This document shows positions 7,642-17,055 of a stretch of DNA of 41,060 bases, piece after piece; the stretch's first letter is position 1; the number at the start of each line of letters is the position of its first letter. The stretch is taken from assembly GCA_023487765.1 (NCBI GenBank), contig JAMDBW010000085.1, positions 1-41,060 on the forward strand, written 5' to 3'. Source of the DNA: Thermoplasmatota archaeon. GTDB lineage: Archaea; Thermoplasmatota; Thermoplasmata; Thermoplasmatales; Thermoplasmataceae. A program made the position numbers and the translations under genes. Under the pieces are notes generated by a model. The model saw nothing but the letters and a program-made list of their open reading frames with translations. It was not told where the DNA came from and ran no database searches.

Positions 7642-7658
7642 AAATATTTTTTATTTTA
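7642..7658 (+). promoter_or_regulatory. T-rich psmA terminator and SBDS TATA region
   Basis: A T-run directly after the psmA stop (7621-7628) and an AT-rich TATA-like element here lie about 26 nt before the SBDS ATG at 7676. This suggests SBDS also has its own, leaderless start. Confidence 0.4.
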
Positions 7659-7675
7659 CTGTACCATTGGTTATC

Positions 7676-8374
7676 ATGGTCAGAGTTGAGGATGCCATTG
7701 TTGCCAGGCTGGAATCACACGGCCACAAATTCGAAATTTTTGTAGACCCTGATGCTGCGGACAGGATTAAGGAAGGAAACATAGATCTGGCCAATGATCT
7801 GGCTCTGGATGAAATATACAAGGATGCAAGGAAAGGGGAAAAAGCCGGAGACGAATCCCTGAAGGAAGTGTTCAAAACCACAGACACTGCACAGATTGCC
7901 ATTGAGATCATAAAAAAAGGGCAGATACAACTTACCACTGAACAGAGACATGAGATGCTCGAAAAGAGAAGGAAACAGATCATCGAAACTATTTCCAGAG
8001 AGTCTATAAACCCGCAGACGAATGCGCCTAACCCTCCACAGAGAATCTCGCAGGCCATGGATGAAGCCAAGGTGCATATTGATCCATTCAAGAGCGTAGG
8101 GGAGCAGATGCAAACTGTTTTGAAGGCAATAAAGCCACTGCTTCCAATCAGGATGGAAAAGACAAAACTCGCAGTGAAGCTGACCGGTGATGCCTACGGG
8201 AAGATTTATGGAGATATAATCCGGGGAGGCTATCTTGTCAAGGAAGAATGGGGTAAGGATGGTGCCTGGATCGGGTTGCTTGAGGTGCCTTCAGGCATGA
8301 CCGGAGATATAATGAGTTCCCTTGGACGGAAGGCTAAGGATAACGTGGAAATCAAAATTATCAAGAACAGATAA
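7676..8374 (+). CDS. Ribosome maturation protein SBDS (Sdo1)
   Basis: The 232-residue protein has the SBDS order: the N-terminal FYSH domain ([41 protein letters not shown]-like region), a helical middle with [21 protein letters not shown] and [13 protein letters not shown], and a C-terminal ferredoxin-like domain. It helps release an anti-association factor from the large ribosomal subunit. I use the ATG at 7676 rather than the TTG at 7667, since the TATA-like element is 26 nt upstream. In many archaea rrp4 follows directly; here a formate cluster intervenes. Confidence 0.93.
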   Translation: MVRVEDAIVARLESHGHKFEIFVDPDAADRIKEGNIDLANDLALDEIYKDARKGEKAGDESLKEVFKTTDTAQIAIEIIKKGQIQLTTEQRHEMLEKRRKQIIETISRESINPQTNAPNPPQRISQAMDEAKVHIDPFKSVGEQMQTVLKAIKPLLPIRMEKTKLAVKLTGDAYGKIYGDIIRGGYLVKEEWGKDGAWIGLLEVPSGMTGDIMSSLGRKAKDNVEIKIIKNR

Positions 8375-8505
8375 CTTGCGGTAGACCCGGAATCCTGCCA
8401 TTGATTTTGTCGTCCGCGAGTTTTGGAAAGACGGGGTAGCAGAAATAAAACCTGAGAGTATCCGGCCAAATTACAAGAAATGAGAAATGATTGGAAAAAA
8501 TGGGT

Positions 8506-9114
8506 TTAGACCCAGAGGGCTATGCCAAGTGCCAGATTTGCAACCGCAGCAAAGGTCAGGTACATGAGCCAGACTCCCGTCACTATATGCCAGAATCCTT
8601 TGATCCTTGTCCAGAATTTTGAGGACATTAAGCTGGCCGGTGCATCGGACAGATATACAAAGAACAGAAGCACGAACAGTATTCCCACAGGAACATCCGC
8701 ACCATTGTAAAGGAATACGAAGGCACCCATTATGCTGATCCACATGAATGACAGGGCCATGTATCCATCAACTCTCATATCCGAACTCTTGTACCTGTTA
8801 TACCCCAGCGCAAACCAATGTACGCCGAAAGCCGTGAACGCAAGGGCGGCCATGTAAAGTACCGTGTGTCCTACAGTTGAAGCCGGTTGGAATGCAGGGA
8901 AGAGCGTAAGTCCCAGCCAAAGATAAGTTCCAGCCAGAAACTGAAGGAATCCCGGCATCCAGATTCCCCATTGCCCCAATGTCCTGTTAATTTCAGGTGT
9001 CTTTTCGCTGGGTTTGCCAAAGAATTCCCACGGGCCATAAATAAGATAACCCGTTCCGAGTCCAAAGAATCCCAGAGCTACTGGCGCTAAAGCTACAAAT
9101 GTCATTATGTTCAA
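8506..9114 (-). CDS. Six-helix membrane protein, YaaH/GPR1/FUN34-like (acetate transporter family)
   Basis: The 202-residue protein is very hydrophobic with about six membrane helices. The N-terminal APVALGFFGLGTGYLIYG resembles the family's NPAPLGLxGF signature but lacks the exact Asn-Pro-Ala. Other helices carry GHTVLYMAALAFTAFGVHWFALG and FVLLFFVYLSDAPASLM. Members carry acetate, succinate or other short acids. It converges with SBDS and is divergent from the formate dehydrogenase cluster, so transport of formate or another small acid for that cluster is a possible but unproven role. Confidence 0.6.
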   Translation of the reverse strand: MNIMTFVALAPVALGFFGLGTGYLIYGPWEFFGKPSEKTPEINRTLGQWGIWMPGFLQFLAGTYLWLGLTLFPAFQPASTVGHTVLYMAALAFTAFGVHWFALGYNRYKSSDMRVDGYMALSFMWISIMGAFVFLYNGADVPVGILFVLLFFVYLSDAPASLMSSKFWTRIKGFWHIVTGVWLMYLTFAAVANLALGIALWV

Positions 9115-9677
9115 AAATAATACAGTTTAAAATATATAAACATTTTATTTCATCTTACACAACATACTGACAGTAGAATGGCATTCAATTCTTCTACGGG
9201 GCACCGTATTACCTTAATTTCTGGTGCATTTGTTTAAGTCATTACTGATTATTTGAGGTGGTTTCACTTTGCGAAAAGGCTCTGCGTCTTCGTGATAAAA
9301 TATACATCTCAGGGGATTGCTGTGGCGTTCCGATTCAATAATCTTAACGACGGTTATCCGGACGCTGTAACCAGTTCTTTCGTTCCCGGTAATTTATCAT
9401 CAGAGATGTGTCGAAAAATAATAGTTTTCATGCATTTCATGGGAGTCAGTTGATAGAAACGGGCTTGAAATTGTCATAGGCATCCAATGAAACGGATACA
9501 AAAACTTCCGTCATACGCGGAGCACACATTATTTACTTTATGTGCACTAATTCGTATACCGAGCTTTGAAATTGTTAAATACCGTGAGTTCTTATTATTC
9601 TACAGTGACGGCACTTACGCGGGTGCAGATGTTTGTACGGGGGCTGCGATGAGAAGTGCCAAAGGGAATGAAATAAT
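9115..9677. other. Intergenic region upstream of fdhA
   Basis: This 563-bp stretch has no recognisable gene. Two short ORFs exist on the plus strand: 9253-9453 (66 codons, no clear start signals) and 9487-9681 (64 codons). The stop of the second (TGA at 9679) overlaps the fdhA TTG start at 9678. The region must also hold the divergent promoters of the YaaH-like gene and fdhA; GTTAAATACC near 9570 is a possible TATA. Confidence 0.5.
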
Positions 9678-12620
9678 TTGAACGGGGACAAAATAAGATT
9701 CAAGATGGACGGGAAGGAATTTACCGGCCTTGATGGTCAAACCGTCTTGCAGGCACTTATTGCTCAGGGAATCGATATACCGCATGTATGTTATCAACCA
9801 AATCTTGGTGCAATCCAGACCTGCGATACCTGTATAGTCGAAGTGGATGGCAGGATGGTAAGATCATGCGGAACAGGACTCAAGGAAGATTCTTCCATCA
9901 ATTATTCTTCCAGAAATGTAAAAGACCTGCAGATCGAGGCGACGCAGAGGATTCTGCATAACCACGAATTGTATTGCACGGTTTGCGAAAACAACAATGG
10001 TGATTGTGCCCTTCACAATACGGTGCACTCGCTGGAAATAGATGAGCAGAAGTATCCCTTCGAACCAAAACCTTACGAGGTTGATGCTACAAATCCCTTT
10101 TACCAGTACGACCCGAACCAGTGCATACTCTGTGGAAGATGCGTCGAAGCATGCCAGGATGTCCAGGTCAACGAAACCCTCCGCATAGACTGGAGCAGGG
10201 ACAGGCCGCGAGTAATATGGGACGAAGATGTGCCAGTGAATGATTCTTCGTGTGTTTCATGCGGGCATTGCGTAACTGTATGTCCTGTAAACGCACTCAT
10301 GGAGAAAAGCATGCTCGGAAAGGCAGGATTCCTGACCGGCATCCAGAAAGAAGCCAAGAGAAAGCTCATTGATATTACAAAATCCTTTGAACCGGAAGTC
10401 CGCATGTCCCCCGTAATGCTGGTCAGCAATGTGGAATCAAGGCTGAGGAACACACAGATAAAGAAGACAAAGACTGTCTGTACATACTGTGGTGTCGGCT
10501 GCTCATTTGAGATGTGGACAAAGGGCCGTGAAATACTGAAAGTCCAGCCAGTGCCCGAATCACCGGCCAACGGTATTTCAACCTGTATAAAGGGCAAATT
10601 CGGATGGGAATTCTCAACCAGTCCGGAAAGGCTGACAAAGCCTCTCATAAGGGACGGTGACCGATTCAGGGAATCCACCTGGGATGAAGCAATTGATCTT
10701 GTCGCCAGCCGCCTTAAGGAAATAAAGAAGAAATACGGTGGCGATTCCATTGAATTCATTGCGTCCTCCAAAGGCACAAACGAAGAAGCTTTCCTGGTTC
10801 AGAAGATGGCAAGGCAGATTTTCGGAACCAATAACGTCGATAACAGTTCCCGGTTCTGCCAGGCTCCTGCCACCACAGGATTGTGGAGAACTGTTGGCTA
10901 TGGGGGAGATGCCGGTTCCATTTACGACATCTACCACGCCGATCTGGTTATCGCCGTAGGGACAAATACTGCCGAATCCCATCCAGTCCTTGCGACCAGG
11001 GTGAAGAGGGCGCATAAGCTTAACGGCCAGAAGCTCATTGTAGCAGATATCAGAAAACACGAAATGGCCGAAAGGGCGGATATTTTTATTCACCCCGTTC
11101 CAGGCACTGATATCGCATGGCTGAGCGCAGTGACCAGATATATAATCGATCAGGGCTGGGAGGATGAAGAGTTCATAACCGGGAAGGTGAACGGTTTTGG
11201 CGAGTACAGGAAGAGTCTTGATCCCTTCACACTTGATTTCGCATCGGAGGTGACGGGAATCAGCAGGGAGACTCTCATCAGGATCGCAGAAACAATTCAT
11301 AGCTCCAGGAGGGTCTGTATCCTGTGGGCAATGGGCGTAACACAGCATCAGGCGGGATCCGACACTTCGACGGCAATATCAAATCTCCTCCTCGTTACGG
11401 GAAACTATGGAAGGAGAGGTACAGGGGCGTATCCTCTCAGAGGGCATAACAATGTTCAGGGTGCCAGTGATTTTGGTGCAATGAATGCTTATTTCCCCGG
11501 TTACCAGGCAGTGAACGACGATAAGATCAGGAAGAAGTTCGAGGAAGCCTGGAAAGTCAAGCTTTCATCCAGTCCCGGTTTTGACAACAATACCTGCCTT
11601 GAAGGGATAGATAACGGAAAGATCAAGGCAATGTACATAGTTGGTGAGGAGCTCGCAGAAACAGGTCCCGATTCAAATTTCATAAAAGACAGGCTCGCAT
11701 CTCTTGAATTCCTCTGTGTTCAGGAAGTGTTCTTCTCGGAAACTGCAAAATATGCGGACGTTATCCTGCCCAGCAGTACCAGTCTCGAAAAGGAAGGAAC
11801 TTTCGTTAACACCGAGAGGAGGATTCAGAGGATCTACGAAGTTATGGAACCTCTTGCGGGCACCAGGACAGACTGGGAGATACTTCAGATCCTGGCTCGT
11901 AAACTGGGATTTCACTGGAACTATAATCACCCGTCTGAAATCATGGCGGAAGCTGCTGAACTGGTACCAATATTTGCCGGGGTATCCTACGATAAGCTTG
12001 AAGGGTTCAACAGCCAGCAGTGGCCTGTGGCTGCTGACGGTACGGATTCACCGTTCCTTTACGGGGATGGTTTCAACTTCCCGGACAGAAAAGCAAAGTT
12101 CTATCCCTTGCAGTATTTTCCCCCGCTGTCACTGGATGAGAATTACGATCTCCATCTGAACAATGGAAGGCTACTGGAGCATTTCCACGAAGGGAACGAA
12201 ACGTACAGGACCGCTGGAATAAAGTCAAAGGTTCCAAATACGTTTGTCGAAGTATCTCCCGAGCTCGCCAGGGAGAGGGGCATTGAAACAGGCGACATGG
12301 TCAGGATATCCTCAAGAACCGGTTCGGTAAAAGTCAGGGTACTGGTCACGGACAGGGTATCAGGCAATGAAATGTACCTGCCGATGAATGCTTCAGGGGA
12401 TCAGGCGGTCAACAACCTGACCGGAAGAGCAATGGACCAGACTGCCCATACGCCTGCCTATAAAGAACTTCCAGTGAAGATGGAGAAACTTGACCTGGCC
12501 AGAGGCGGGTCCCCGTTACCGCGAACAAACCCGAGATTTGGACACACGAAACCACAGGTTGGGGTAAAGGTTGCGGAAAAATGGGCCAGAACAGATTACA
12601 GGAAACTTACGGATGAATGA
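9678..12620 (+). CDS. fdhA: Molybdopterin formate dehydrogenase, FdhA with fused N-terminal Fe-S domains
   Basis: The protein has 980 residues. In order: a 2Fe-2S ferredoxin domain (about 5-80; Cys38, 49, 52, 64), a His-Cys 4Fe-4S motif (His96, Cys100, 103, 110), a two-cluster ferredoxin domain (CILCGRC from 149, CVSCGHC from 192), the catalytic 4Fe-4S site (Cys268, 271, 275, 303), the molybdopterin domain and a C-terminal bis-MGD domain. PLRGHNNVQG holds the usual active-site Arg. The metal ligand is Cys394, followed by Gln395 where formate dehydrogenases normally have His. The start is TTG, since an in-frame stop lies just upstream and the first strand of the 2Fe-2S domain needs these residues. 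It oxidises formate to CO2, probably in the cytoplasm. Confidence 0.92.
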   Translation: MNGDKIRFKMDGKEFTGLDGQTVLQALIAQGIDIPHVCYQPNLGAIQTCDTCIVEVDGRMVRSCGTGLKEDSSINYSSRNVKDLQIEATQRILHNHELYCTVCENNNGDCALHNTVHSLEIDEQKYPFEPKPYEVDATNPFYQYDPNQCILCGRCVEACQDVQVNETLRIDWSRDRPRVIWDEDVPVNDSSCVSCGHCVTVCPVNALMEKSMLGKAGFLTGIQKEAKRKLIDITKSFEPEVRMSPVMLVSNVESRLRNTQIKKTKTVCTYCGVGCSFEMWTKGREILKVQPVPESPANGISTCIKGKFGWEFSTSPERLTKPLIRDGDRFRESTWDEAIDLVASRLKEIKKKYGGDSIEFIASSKGTNEEAFLVQKMARQIFGTNNVDNSSRFCQAPATTGLWRTVGYGGDAGSIYDIYHADLVIAVGTNTAESHPVLATRVKRAHKLNGQKLIVADIRKHEMAERADIFIHPVPGTDIAWLSAVTRYIIDQGWEDEEFITGKVNGFGEYRKSLDPFTLDFASEVTGISRETLIRIAETIHSSRRVCILWAMGVTQHQAGSDTSTAISNLLLVTGNYGRRGTGAYPLRGHNNVQGASDFGAMNAYFPGYQAVNDDKIRKKFEEAWKVKLSSSPGFDNNTCLEGIDNGKIKAMYIVGEELAETGPDSNFIKDRLASLEFLCVQEVFFSETAKYADVILPSSTSLEKEGTFVNTERRIQRIYEVMEPLAGTRTDWEILQILARKLGFHWNYNHPSEIMAEAAELVPIFAGVSYDKLEGFNSQQWPVAADGTDSPFLYGDGFNFPDRKAKFYPLQYFPPLSLDENYDLHLNNGRLLEHFHEGNETYRTAGIKSKVPNTFVEVSPELARERGIETGDMVRISSRTGSVKVRVLVTDRVSGNEMYLPMNASGDQAVNNLTGRAMDQTAHTPAYKELPVKMEKLDLARGGSPLPRTNPRFGHTKPQVGVKVAEKWARTDYRKLTDE

Positions 12621-12632
12621 GGTTAAAGTACG

Positions 12633-13106
12633 ATGGCAAAACTAATTGAAGAAATAGTAAAAATGTCTCACGAAGATGCAAACGCAGCAGAATCTGACTT
12701 CACTGCAATGCTCTCAGAACACAGGGAGGAAATAGCTTCACTTCTCGATCTCCTCAAGACTGCGAATGAAGGCGGAGTATTTACGTTCCTGAAGGCGTTT
12801 TTTGTGAATAAGGGAGAGAGCTTGCAGGATTTGACTGAAGAGATGGCCAGGCCAAAGAACGTGATGTTTGTCAGAAATCTTATGACAGTATATACGCTTC
12901 TTTCCAGCATCAATCCCGATGTTGTAAGGCCCTTCATGCAGAACCTTGCATCTGCAGTCGACAACGCCCCGTCATTCAAGGATCAGGGTGGCATGGGACT
13001 CCTGGCTATTAGATCACAGATGAAGAACCCTGACGTCACAGCAGGCTTAAGAGTCCTGTTCGAGGTTGCCAAAGGCTTTACAGGACCGTCAAAAAGAAAG
13101 GATTAA
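12633..13106 (+). CDS. DUF1641 protein, formate dehydrogenase partner
   Basis: The 157-residue, mostly helical protein resembles the DUF1641 family (Bacillus YrhD type), whose genes flank FdhA-type dehydrogenases. Visible marks are NEGGVFTFLKAFF, LMTVYTLLSSINPDVVRPF and a Gly-rich GGMGLLAIRSQMKNPDVTAGLRVL segment. Its exact role is not known; an accessory or electron-transfer adaptor subunit is usually assumed. It begins 12 bp after fdhA and ends 2 bp before fdhD, so the three genes form an operon. Confidence 0.8.
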   Translation: MAKLIEEIVKMSHEDANAAESDFTAMLSEHREEIASLLDLLKTANEGGVFTFLKAFFVNKGESLQDLTEEMARPKNVMFVRNLMTVYTLLSSINPDVVRPFMQNLASAVDNAPSFKDQGGMGLLAIRSQMKNPDVTAGLRVLFEVAKGFTGPSKRKD

Positions 13107-13108
13107 AG

Positions 13109-13954
13109 ATGCAGAGGAACAGTCCGGAATCCTACAACTTTTTTAAAACGCTGAAATATTCAGCCTCATCAGGAATTGAGGATACCCGGGACAGGGTGAC
13201 TGTTGAGGAGCCGCTGGAGATCAGGCTTTCCAGCAAAAAGATAGGATTGAAGACGGTTTCCATCATCATGAGAACCCCGGTGATGGACGATTATCTTGCC
13301 GTGGGATTCCTGTTCTCCGAGGGAATAATAAAGAACCGCCGGGATATAATATCAGTCGACAACTTTGATGAGGATACGGGAAAGGCCAGGGACAACATAA
13401 TAGTTATACGGGTAGCTGAAAATGTTGCCTTTGACGGTTCTGAATATTCAAGGAATTTCATTGTAAATTCCAGTTGCGGTGTATGCGGGAAAAGTAACAT
13501 AAACGCTGTTTTCCTTAAAACGGGAAAAATAGTCAGATCGACTCTGAAGATCAATAAGGACATCATCCTCACTCTCCCGGAAAAGATGAAGGGTCTTCAG
13601 ACTGTATTTGGAGAAACCGGCGGCATACACGCGGCAGGGCTGTTCACCTTTGACGGAAACCCGATTATTGTTGCAGAAGACGTGGGGAGGCACAATGCAG
13701 TGGATAAGGTTGTTGGATACATGTTAATCAATGAGATGATATCCAGAGGAGATGTAGTACTGCAGGTAAGCGGGAGAGCTGGTTTTGAAATCCTGCAGAA
13801 GTCTGCAATTGCAGGGATTCCCGTTGTGAGTTCTGTTTCTGCGCCCTCAAGCCTTGCAGTGCAAACTGCCGAGTCTATGAATATGACGCTTGTATGCTTT
13901 GTGCGTGAAAACAGGTTCAATATTTATACAAATCCTGAGAGAATAGAAATCTGA
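13109..13954 (+). CDS. fdhD: Formate dehydrogenase accessory sulfurtransferase FdhD
   Basis: The 281-residue protein shows FdhD motifs: VEEPLEIRLSS near the start, VGFLFSEGII, SSCGVCGKSN with the CxxC pair that carries the sulfur, TGGIHAAGLF, AEDVGRHNAVDKVVG and LQVSGRAGFEILQKSAIAGIPVVSSVSAPSSLA (motifs quoted in part). FdhD transfers sulfur from cysteine desulfurase to the Mo-bis-MGD cofactor, which formate dehydrogenases need for activity. Its operon position behind fdhA and the DUF1641 gene gives a complete small formate dehydrogenase unit. Confidence 0.93.
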   Translation: MQRNSPESYNFFKTLKYSASSGIEDTRDRVTVEEPLEIRLSSKKIGLKTVSIIMRTPVMDDYLAVGFLFSEGIIKNRRDIISVDNFDEDTGKARDNIIVIRVAENVAFDGSEYSRNFIVNSSCGVCGKSNINAVFLKTGKIVRSTLKINKDIILTLPEKMKGLQTVFGETGGIHAAGLFTFDGNPIIVAEDVGRHNAVDKVVGYMLINEMISRGDVVLQVSGRAGFEILQKSAIAGIPVVSSVSAPSSLAVQTAESMNMTLVCFVRENRFNIYTNPERIEI

Positions 13955-14432
13955 CACCTTTCTCCTTGCATGCGACCGGAGTTTTCTGATTTATAGACCA
14001 GCTACCCGTTGTTCCATTCCTTAGCAGTAGATCAAAAATCACCTCCGGAAGCCCTGCTTTTTGAACGAGATATCGGTGATAACGGATTCACGGTTACAAG
14101 AACTGACGTTGCAAGTGCCCGCAACACATCCGCAATGAATCTTATGCGAGACTTCAGATGAAGAAGAACCCCAAAATTGTGCAGAAGAACTGCAAGGTAA
14201 AAGTACATGTTCCTTTTGCCGTATCTTTTCGGCACAGTTCTCACAGGGAATTTCCGGATCATCCTGGAAAATTCCCTCCGTTTCGTGGAAGAAAGTTAGA
14301 AAATCGTCTCTTCCCCATCATTCCGGGTCGGCCCGTGAAGCATATGACCGGTGTGACAGGTGCCCGAACTGAAGTTCATCGTGTCCAGACCATCCGCAAC
14401 TGGAATACGGAAAGAATAAATATTGCTTAAAT
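13955..14432. other. Intergenic region between fdhD and the exosome operon
   Basis: This 478-bp stretch has no convincing gene apart from the possible transposase remnant on the minus strand. A plus-strand 90-codon ORF (14158-14430) overlaps that remnant and shows no family features. An AT-rich patch, AGAATAAATATT near 14413, is the likeliest promoter for the downstream operon. Confidence 0.45.
14032..14262 (-). mobile_element. Possible C-terminal remnant of a DDE transposase
   Basis: A 76-codon ORF reads RKFPVRTVPKRYGKRNMY followed by FYLAVLLHNFGVLLHLKS. This resembles the end of IS4-type transposases, where an Arg-Thr-x-Ser segment precedes a hydrophobic helix with a conserved Asn (LLxNxWVLL). 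No DDE core, start or terminal inverted repeats are visible nearby, so at most it is a decayed fragment. It sits at the junction between the formate cluster and the exosome operon, where an insertion scar would be expected. Confidence 0.35.
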
Positions 14433-14591
14433 ATGGAATGCCGAGAAGAAACAATCCAAATCGAGCAAGATTCCTCCATCAGCACAGGGAAAGTAGTTTC
14501 TGGAGAAAGACTTGTAAAAGCTCCAAACAAGAGAAGCACTGTTCAAATAGTGACTGAGGGATTTTGGCTTGATAACTTGAAGGTGAACTAA
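14433..14591 (+). CDS. Small ORF overlapping rrp4, 52 aa, novel
   Basis: An ATG at 14433 opens a 52-codon frame starting MECREETIQIEQDSSIS and ending in TAA at 14589-14591. The last A of that stop is the first base of the rrp4 ATG (TAATG). The same coupling links rrp41 to rrp42 and carA to carB in this window. The peptide is polar, with KVVSGERLVKAPNKRSTVQIV forming likely strands (quoted in part as VVSGERLVKAPNKR). I know no family. It is either a true leading gene of the exosome operon or a translated leader. Confidence 0.45.
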   Translation: MECREETIQIEQDSSISTGKVVSGERLVKAPNKRSTVQIVTEGFWLDNLKVN

Positions 14592-15280
14592 TGACAGAAA
14601 CAAAACAGATAGTCATGCCGGGAGATCCTATAGACGGCTCTCTGGGAAAGCCGAGGAACGGCGTATATAAATGCGGAGATCAGCAGTTCTGTTCCTCTTA
14701 TTTCGGAATAGTCCAGGTCAGCGATCAGTTTATTGACGTTGTACCATTTTCAGGTCCTTATTATCCAAGACGCGGCGATAAGGTTATTGGAAAAGTTATT
14801 GAGGTAGGGCCATCAATGTGGACGATCGACATCAACTCTCCATATCACACCCTTATGCATATGAACGACACACCATGGAGAACAAATGCCGGGGATATCA
14901 AGAAATATCTGGCACCAGGCGACTACATTTATGCAAAAGTCATGACACTGAACGATATCAGAGAGAGCTGGATTACCCTGAAAGATGTCGGTCTGAGAAA
15001 GCTTGAGGGAGGACACATGACTTCAGTATCCGCCCCGAAGGTCCCCAGGATAATAGGGAAAGGCGGTTCAATGGTGAATATGATAAAGGATGCCACAGGA
15101 ACGAGGATCGTTGTCGGGCAGAATGGACTCATATGGATAGATGGCGAATCGGAAAACGTCATGATCGCTATCTCGGCAGTGAAAATGGTTGAAAACGAGG
15201 CTCACACAACCGGTCTCACAGACAGAATGCAAAAATATCTTAATGAAGTGAAAGGTGGAGTTAATGGGAACAGCAAGTGA
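14591..15280 (+). CDS. rrp4: Exosome RNA-binding cap subunit Rrp4
   Basis: The 229-residue protein has an N-terminal domain (VMPGDPIDG), an S1 RNA-binding domain ([20 protein letters not shown], about 60-130) and a C-terminal KH domain with the loop [16 protein letters not shown] (about 152-167). Rrp4 trimers cap the Rrp41-Rrp42 hexamer and feed RNA into its channel. The start overlaps the stop of the small upstream ORF by one base. The 3' end overlaps rrp41 by 17 bp. No Csl4 or DnaG-like cap partner is in the window. Confidence 0.95.
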   Translation: MTETKQIVMPGDPIDGSLGKPRNGVYKCGDQQFCSSYFGIVQVSDQFIDVVPFSGPYYPRRGDKVIGKVIEVGPSMWTIDINSPYHTLMHMNDTPWRTNAGDIKKYLAPGDYIYAKVMTLNDIRESWITLKDVGLRKLEGGHMTSVSAPKVPRIIGKGGSMVNMIKDATGTRIVVGQNGLIWIDGESENVMIAISAVKMVENEAHTTGLTDRMQKYLNEVKGGVNGNSK

Positions 15281-16007
15281 CATAAAGCTAATTGACGAAA
15301 AAGGCATCAGAATTGATGGCAGATCGCTGAGCGAACTGAGGCCGATAAAGATTGAAACGGACGTTCTTGAAAGAGCAGACGGATCGGCATATATCGAATG
15401 GGGCGGCAACAAAATAATGGTGGCAGTGTACGGCCCGAGGGAGGCTTATCCCAAGCACACGCAGGACATAGACAAGGCAGTAATCAAGGCAAGATACAAC
15501 ATGGCTGCTTTCTCAGTAGATGAGAGGAAGAGGCCGGGTCCTGACAGAAGATCCGTCGAAATATCAAAAGTAATATCCGAGGCACTGCAATGCGCCATTA
15601 TAGTTGAGCAGTTTCCAAGGGCGCAGATTGATGTATACATAGAGGTTCTGCAGGCTGACGCAGGCACAAGGATCGCGGGTCTTACAGCAGCCTCTGTGGC
15701 TGTAGCTGCTGCCGGTATCCCGATGAGAGATCTGGTGGTGGGATGCACTGCCGGAAAGGTCGACGGAAAAATAGTTCTTGATCTCGGGAAGGAAGAGGAT
15801 AATTTCGGCCAGGCGGATTTGCCCATGGGGATATTGGCAAAATCTGGAAAAATAGTGCTCATGCAGATGGATGGAGACCTCACCGCAGAAGAGTTCGACG
15901 AGGCCACGACCATGATATATGACGCCACGAAGAGAATAAATGACATTCAGAGAGAAGCCCTTGCCGGAAAATACCGTGCCCTTGCGATGGAAAGAGGTGG
16001 GGAATAA
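15264..16007 (+). CDS. rrp41: Exosome catalytic subunit Rrp41
   Basis: The 247-residue RNase PH-fold subunit is phosphorolytic in archaea and degrades RNA 3' to 5'. It shows [36 protein letters not shown], the basic patch [17 protein letters not shown] and [18 protein letters not shown] containing catalytic acidic residues. I use the ATG at 15264, which has GGTGGAG just before it, rather than the GTG at 15255. It overlaps rrp4 upstream and shares TAATG with rrp42 downstream, so the three core subunits are translationally coupled. Confidence 0.96.
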   Translation: MGTASDIKLIDEKGIRIDGRSLSELRPIKIETDVLERADGSAYIEWGGNKIMVAVYGPREAYPKHTQDIDKAVIKARYNMAAFSVDERKRPGPDRRSVEISKVISEALQCAIIVEQFPRAQIDVYIEVLQADAGTRIAGLTAASVAVAAAGIPMRDLVVGCTAGKVDGKIVLDLGKEEDNFGQADLPMGILAKSGKIVLMQMDGDLTAEEFDEATTMIYDATKRINDIQREALAGKYRALAMERGGE

Positions 16008-16789
16008 TGCCCAGAGATGAAGCAGGAATACTGTCCGAAATAAAGAGAGATTACATATTGAACAAACTCAAGGAAGGAAAGAGAGGGGACGGGAGACTCA
16101 CAACAGAATTCAGGGAAATCAGCATTCAGCAGAACTACGTTCCAAGAGCCGCTGGATCAGCGGTTGTCAAACTGGGAAAGACCAAGGTCATCGCAGGTGT
16201 CAAGATAGAATCCGGCGAGCCATTCCCGGACACCCCCAATCTCGGAGTCCTCACTACTAACGTCGAGCTTCTCCCGATGGCATTTCCCACTTTTGAGGCC
16301 GGCCCTCCGAACGAGAACTCAATCGAGATTGCAAGAGTCGTTGACAGAGGCATCAGGGAGAGCAAGATGATCGACCTGGAAAATCTTGTAATCGAGGCCG
16401 GGAAGAAGGTCTGGATAGTCTTTGTGGACATAAACATACTTGATTATGACGGGAACCTGATAGATGCGTGTACACTCGCTGTCCTGTCTGCCCTTAAATC
16501 TGCGATCGTACCCGGCTCAAAGGAAGGAGGAAAGGACTTTATGCTGCCAATAAGAAATCTCCCGGTATCAGTCACCATGGTGAAAATAGGCGACAACATC
16601 CTTTGCGATCCTGACCTGGAAGAAGAACAGCTTTCCTCTGCAAGAATAACTGTTTCGACAACAGAGGACGGGCACCTTAGAGCAATGCAGAAGGGAGACT
16701 CCGGATTTTTTACCATTGAAGATGTAAGAAAAGCTATAAAGATGTCAAGTGATATGGGAAAACAAATTCGCGAAAAATACTTTCAGTGA
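16007..16789 (+). CDS. rrp42: Exosome subunit Rrp42
   Basis: The 260-residue RNase PH-fold subunit lacks its own active site but builds the hexameric ring and the RNA path with Rrp41. It shows [56 protein letters not shown] and the C-terminal helix [15 protein letters not shown]. Its ATG overlaps the rrp41 stop (TAATG). The L37Ae gene follows after 5 bp. Confidence 0.95.
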   Translation: MPRDEAGILSEIKRDYILNKLKEGKRGDGRLTTEFREISIQQNYVPRAAGSAVVKLGKTKVIAGVKIESGEPFPDTPNLGVLTTNVELLPMAFPTFEAGPPNENSIEIARVVDRGIRESKMIDLENLVIEAGKKVWIVFVDINILDYDGNLIDACTLAVLSALKSAIVPGSKEGGKDFMLPIRNLPVSVTMVKIGDNILCDPDLEEEQLSSARITVSTTEDGHLRAMQKGDSGFFTIEDVRKAIKMSSDMGKQIREKYFQ

Positions 16790-16794
16790 TAACA

Positions 16795-17055
16795 ATGTCC
16801 AAGAGAACAGTTAAGGTAGGAGCCGCGGGTCGTTTCGGCCCAAGATACGGCGTTACGGTAAGAAAAGCATGGAATGAAATCTACAAGCAGAAAATAGCTT
16901 TTTACAATTGCCCTTCCTGCAAGAAGAGAAAAGTCAAGAGAGTTGCAGCCGGCATCTGGCAGTGCAGGCACTGCGATTATAAGTTTGCAGGCGGTTCTTA
17001 TATGCCGGAATTCGTGGAACTCGCTCCAAAGGCGGAGGCCAGGGAAAATGTATAA
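16795..17055 (+). CDS. rpl37ae: Ribosomal protein L37Ae (eL43)
   Basis: The 86-residue large-subunit protein has a zinc ribbon, [19 protein letters not shown] with a second HC, that is CxxC-x14-CxxC. The N-terminus, [19 protein letters not shown], is typical of the family. The start is the ATG at 16795. Its last codons overlap the start of rpoP by 8 bp. Confidence 0.96.
   Translation: MSKRTVKVGAAGRFGPRYGVTVRKAWNEIYKQKIAFYNCPSCKKRKVKRVAAGIWQCRHCDYKFAGGSYMPEFVELAPKAEARENV

Noticed and set aside
10614-11348. 244-codon minus-strand ORF inside fdhA
   Set aside because: It lies wholly within the conserved molybdopterin domain of FdhA and shows no motifs.
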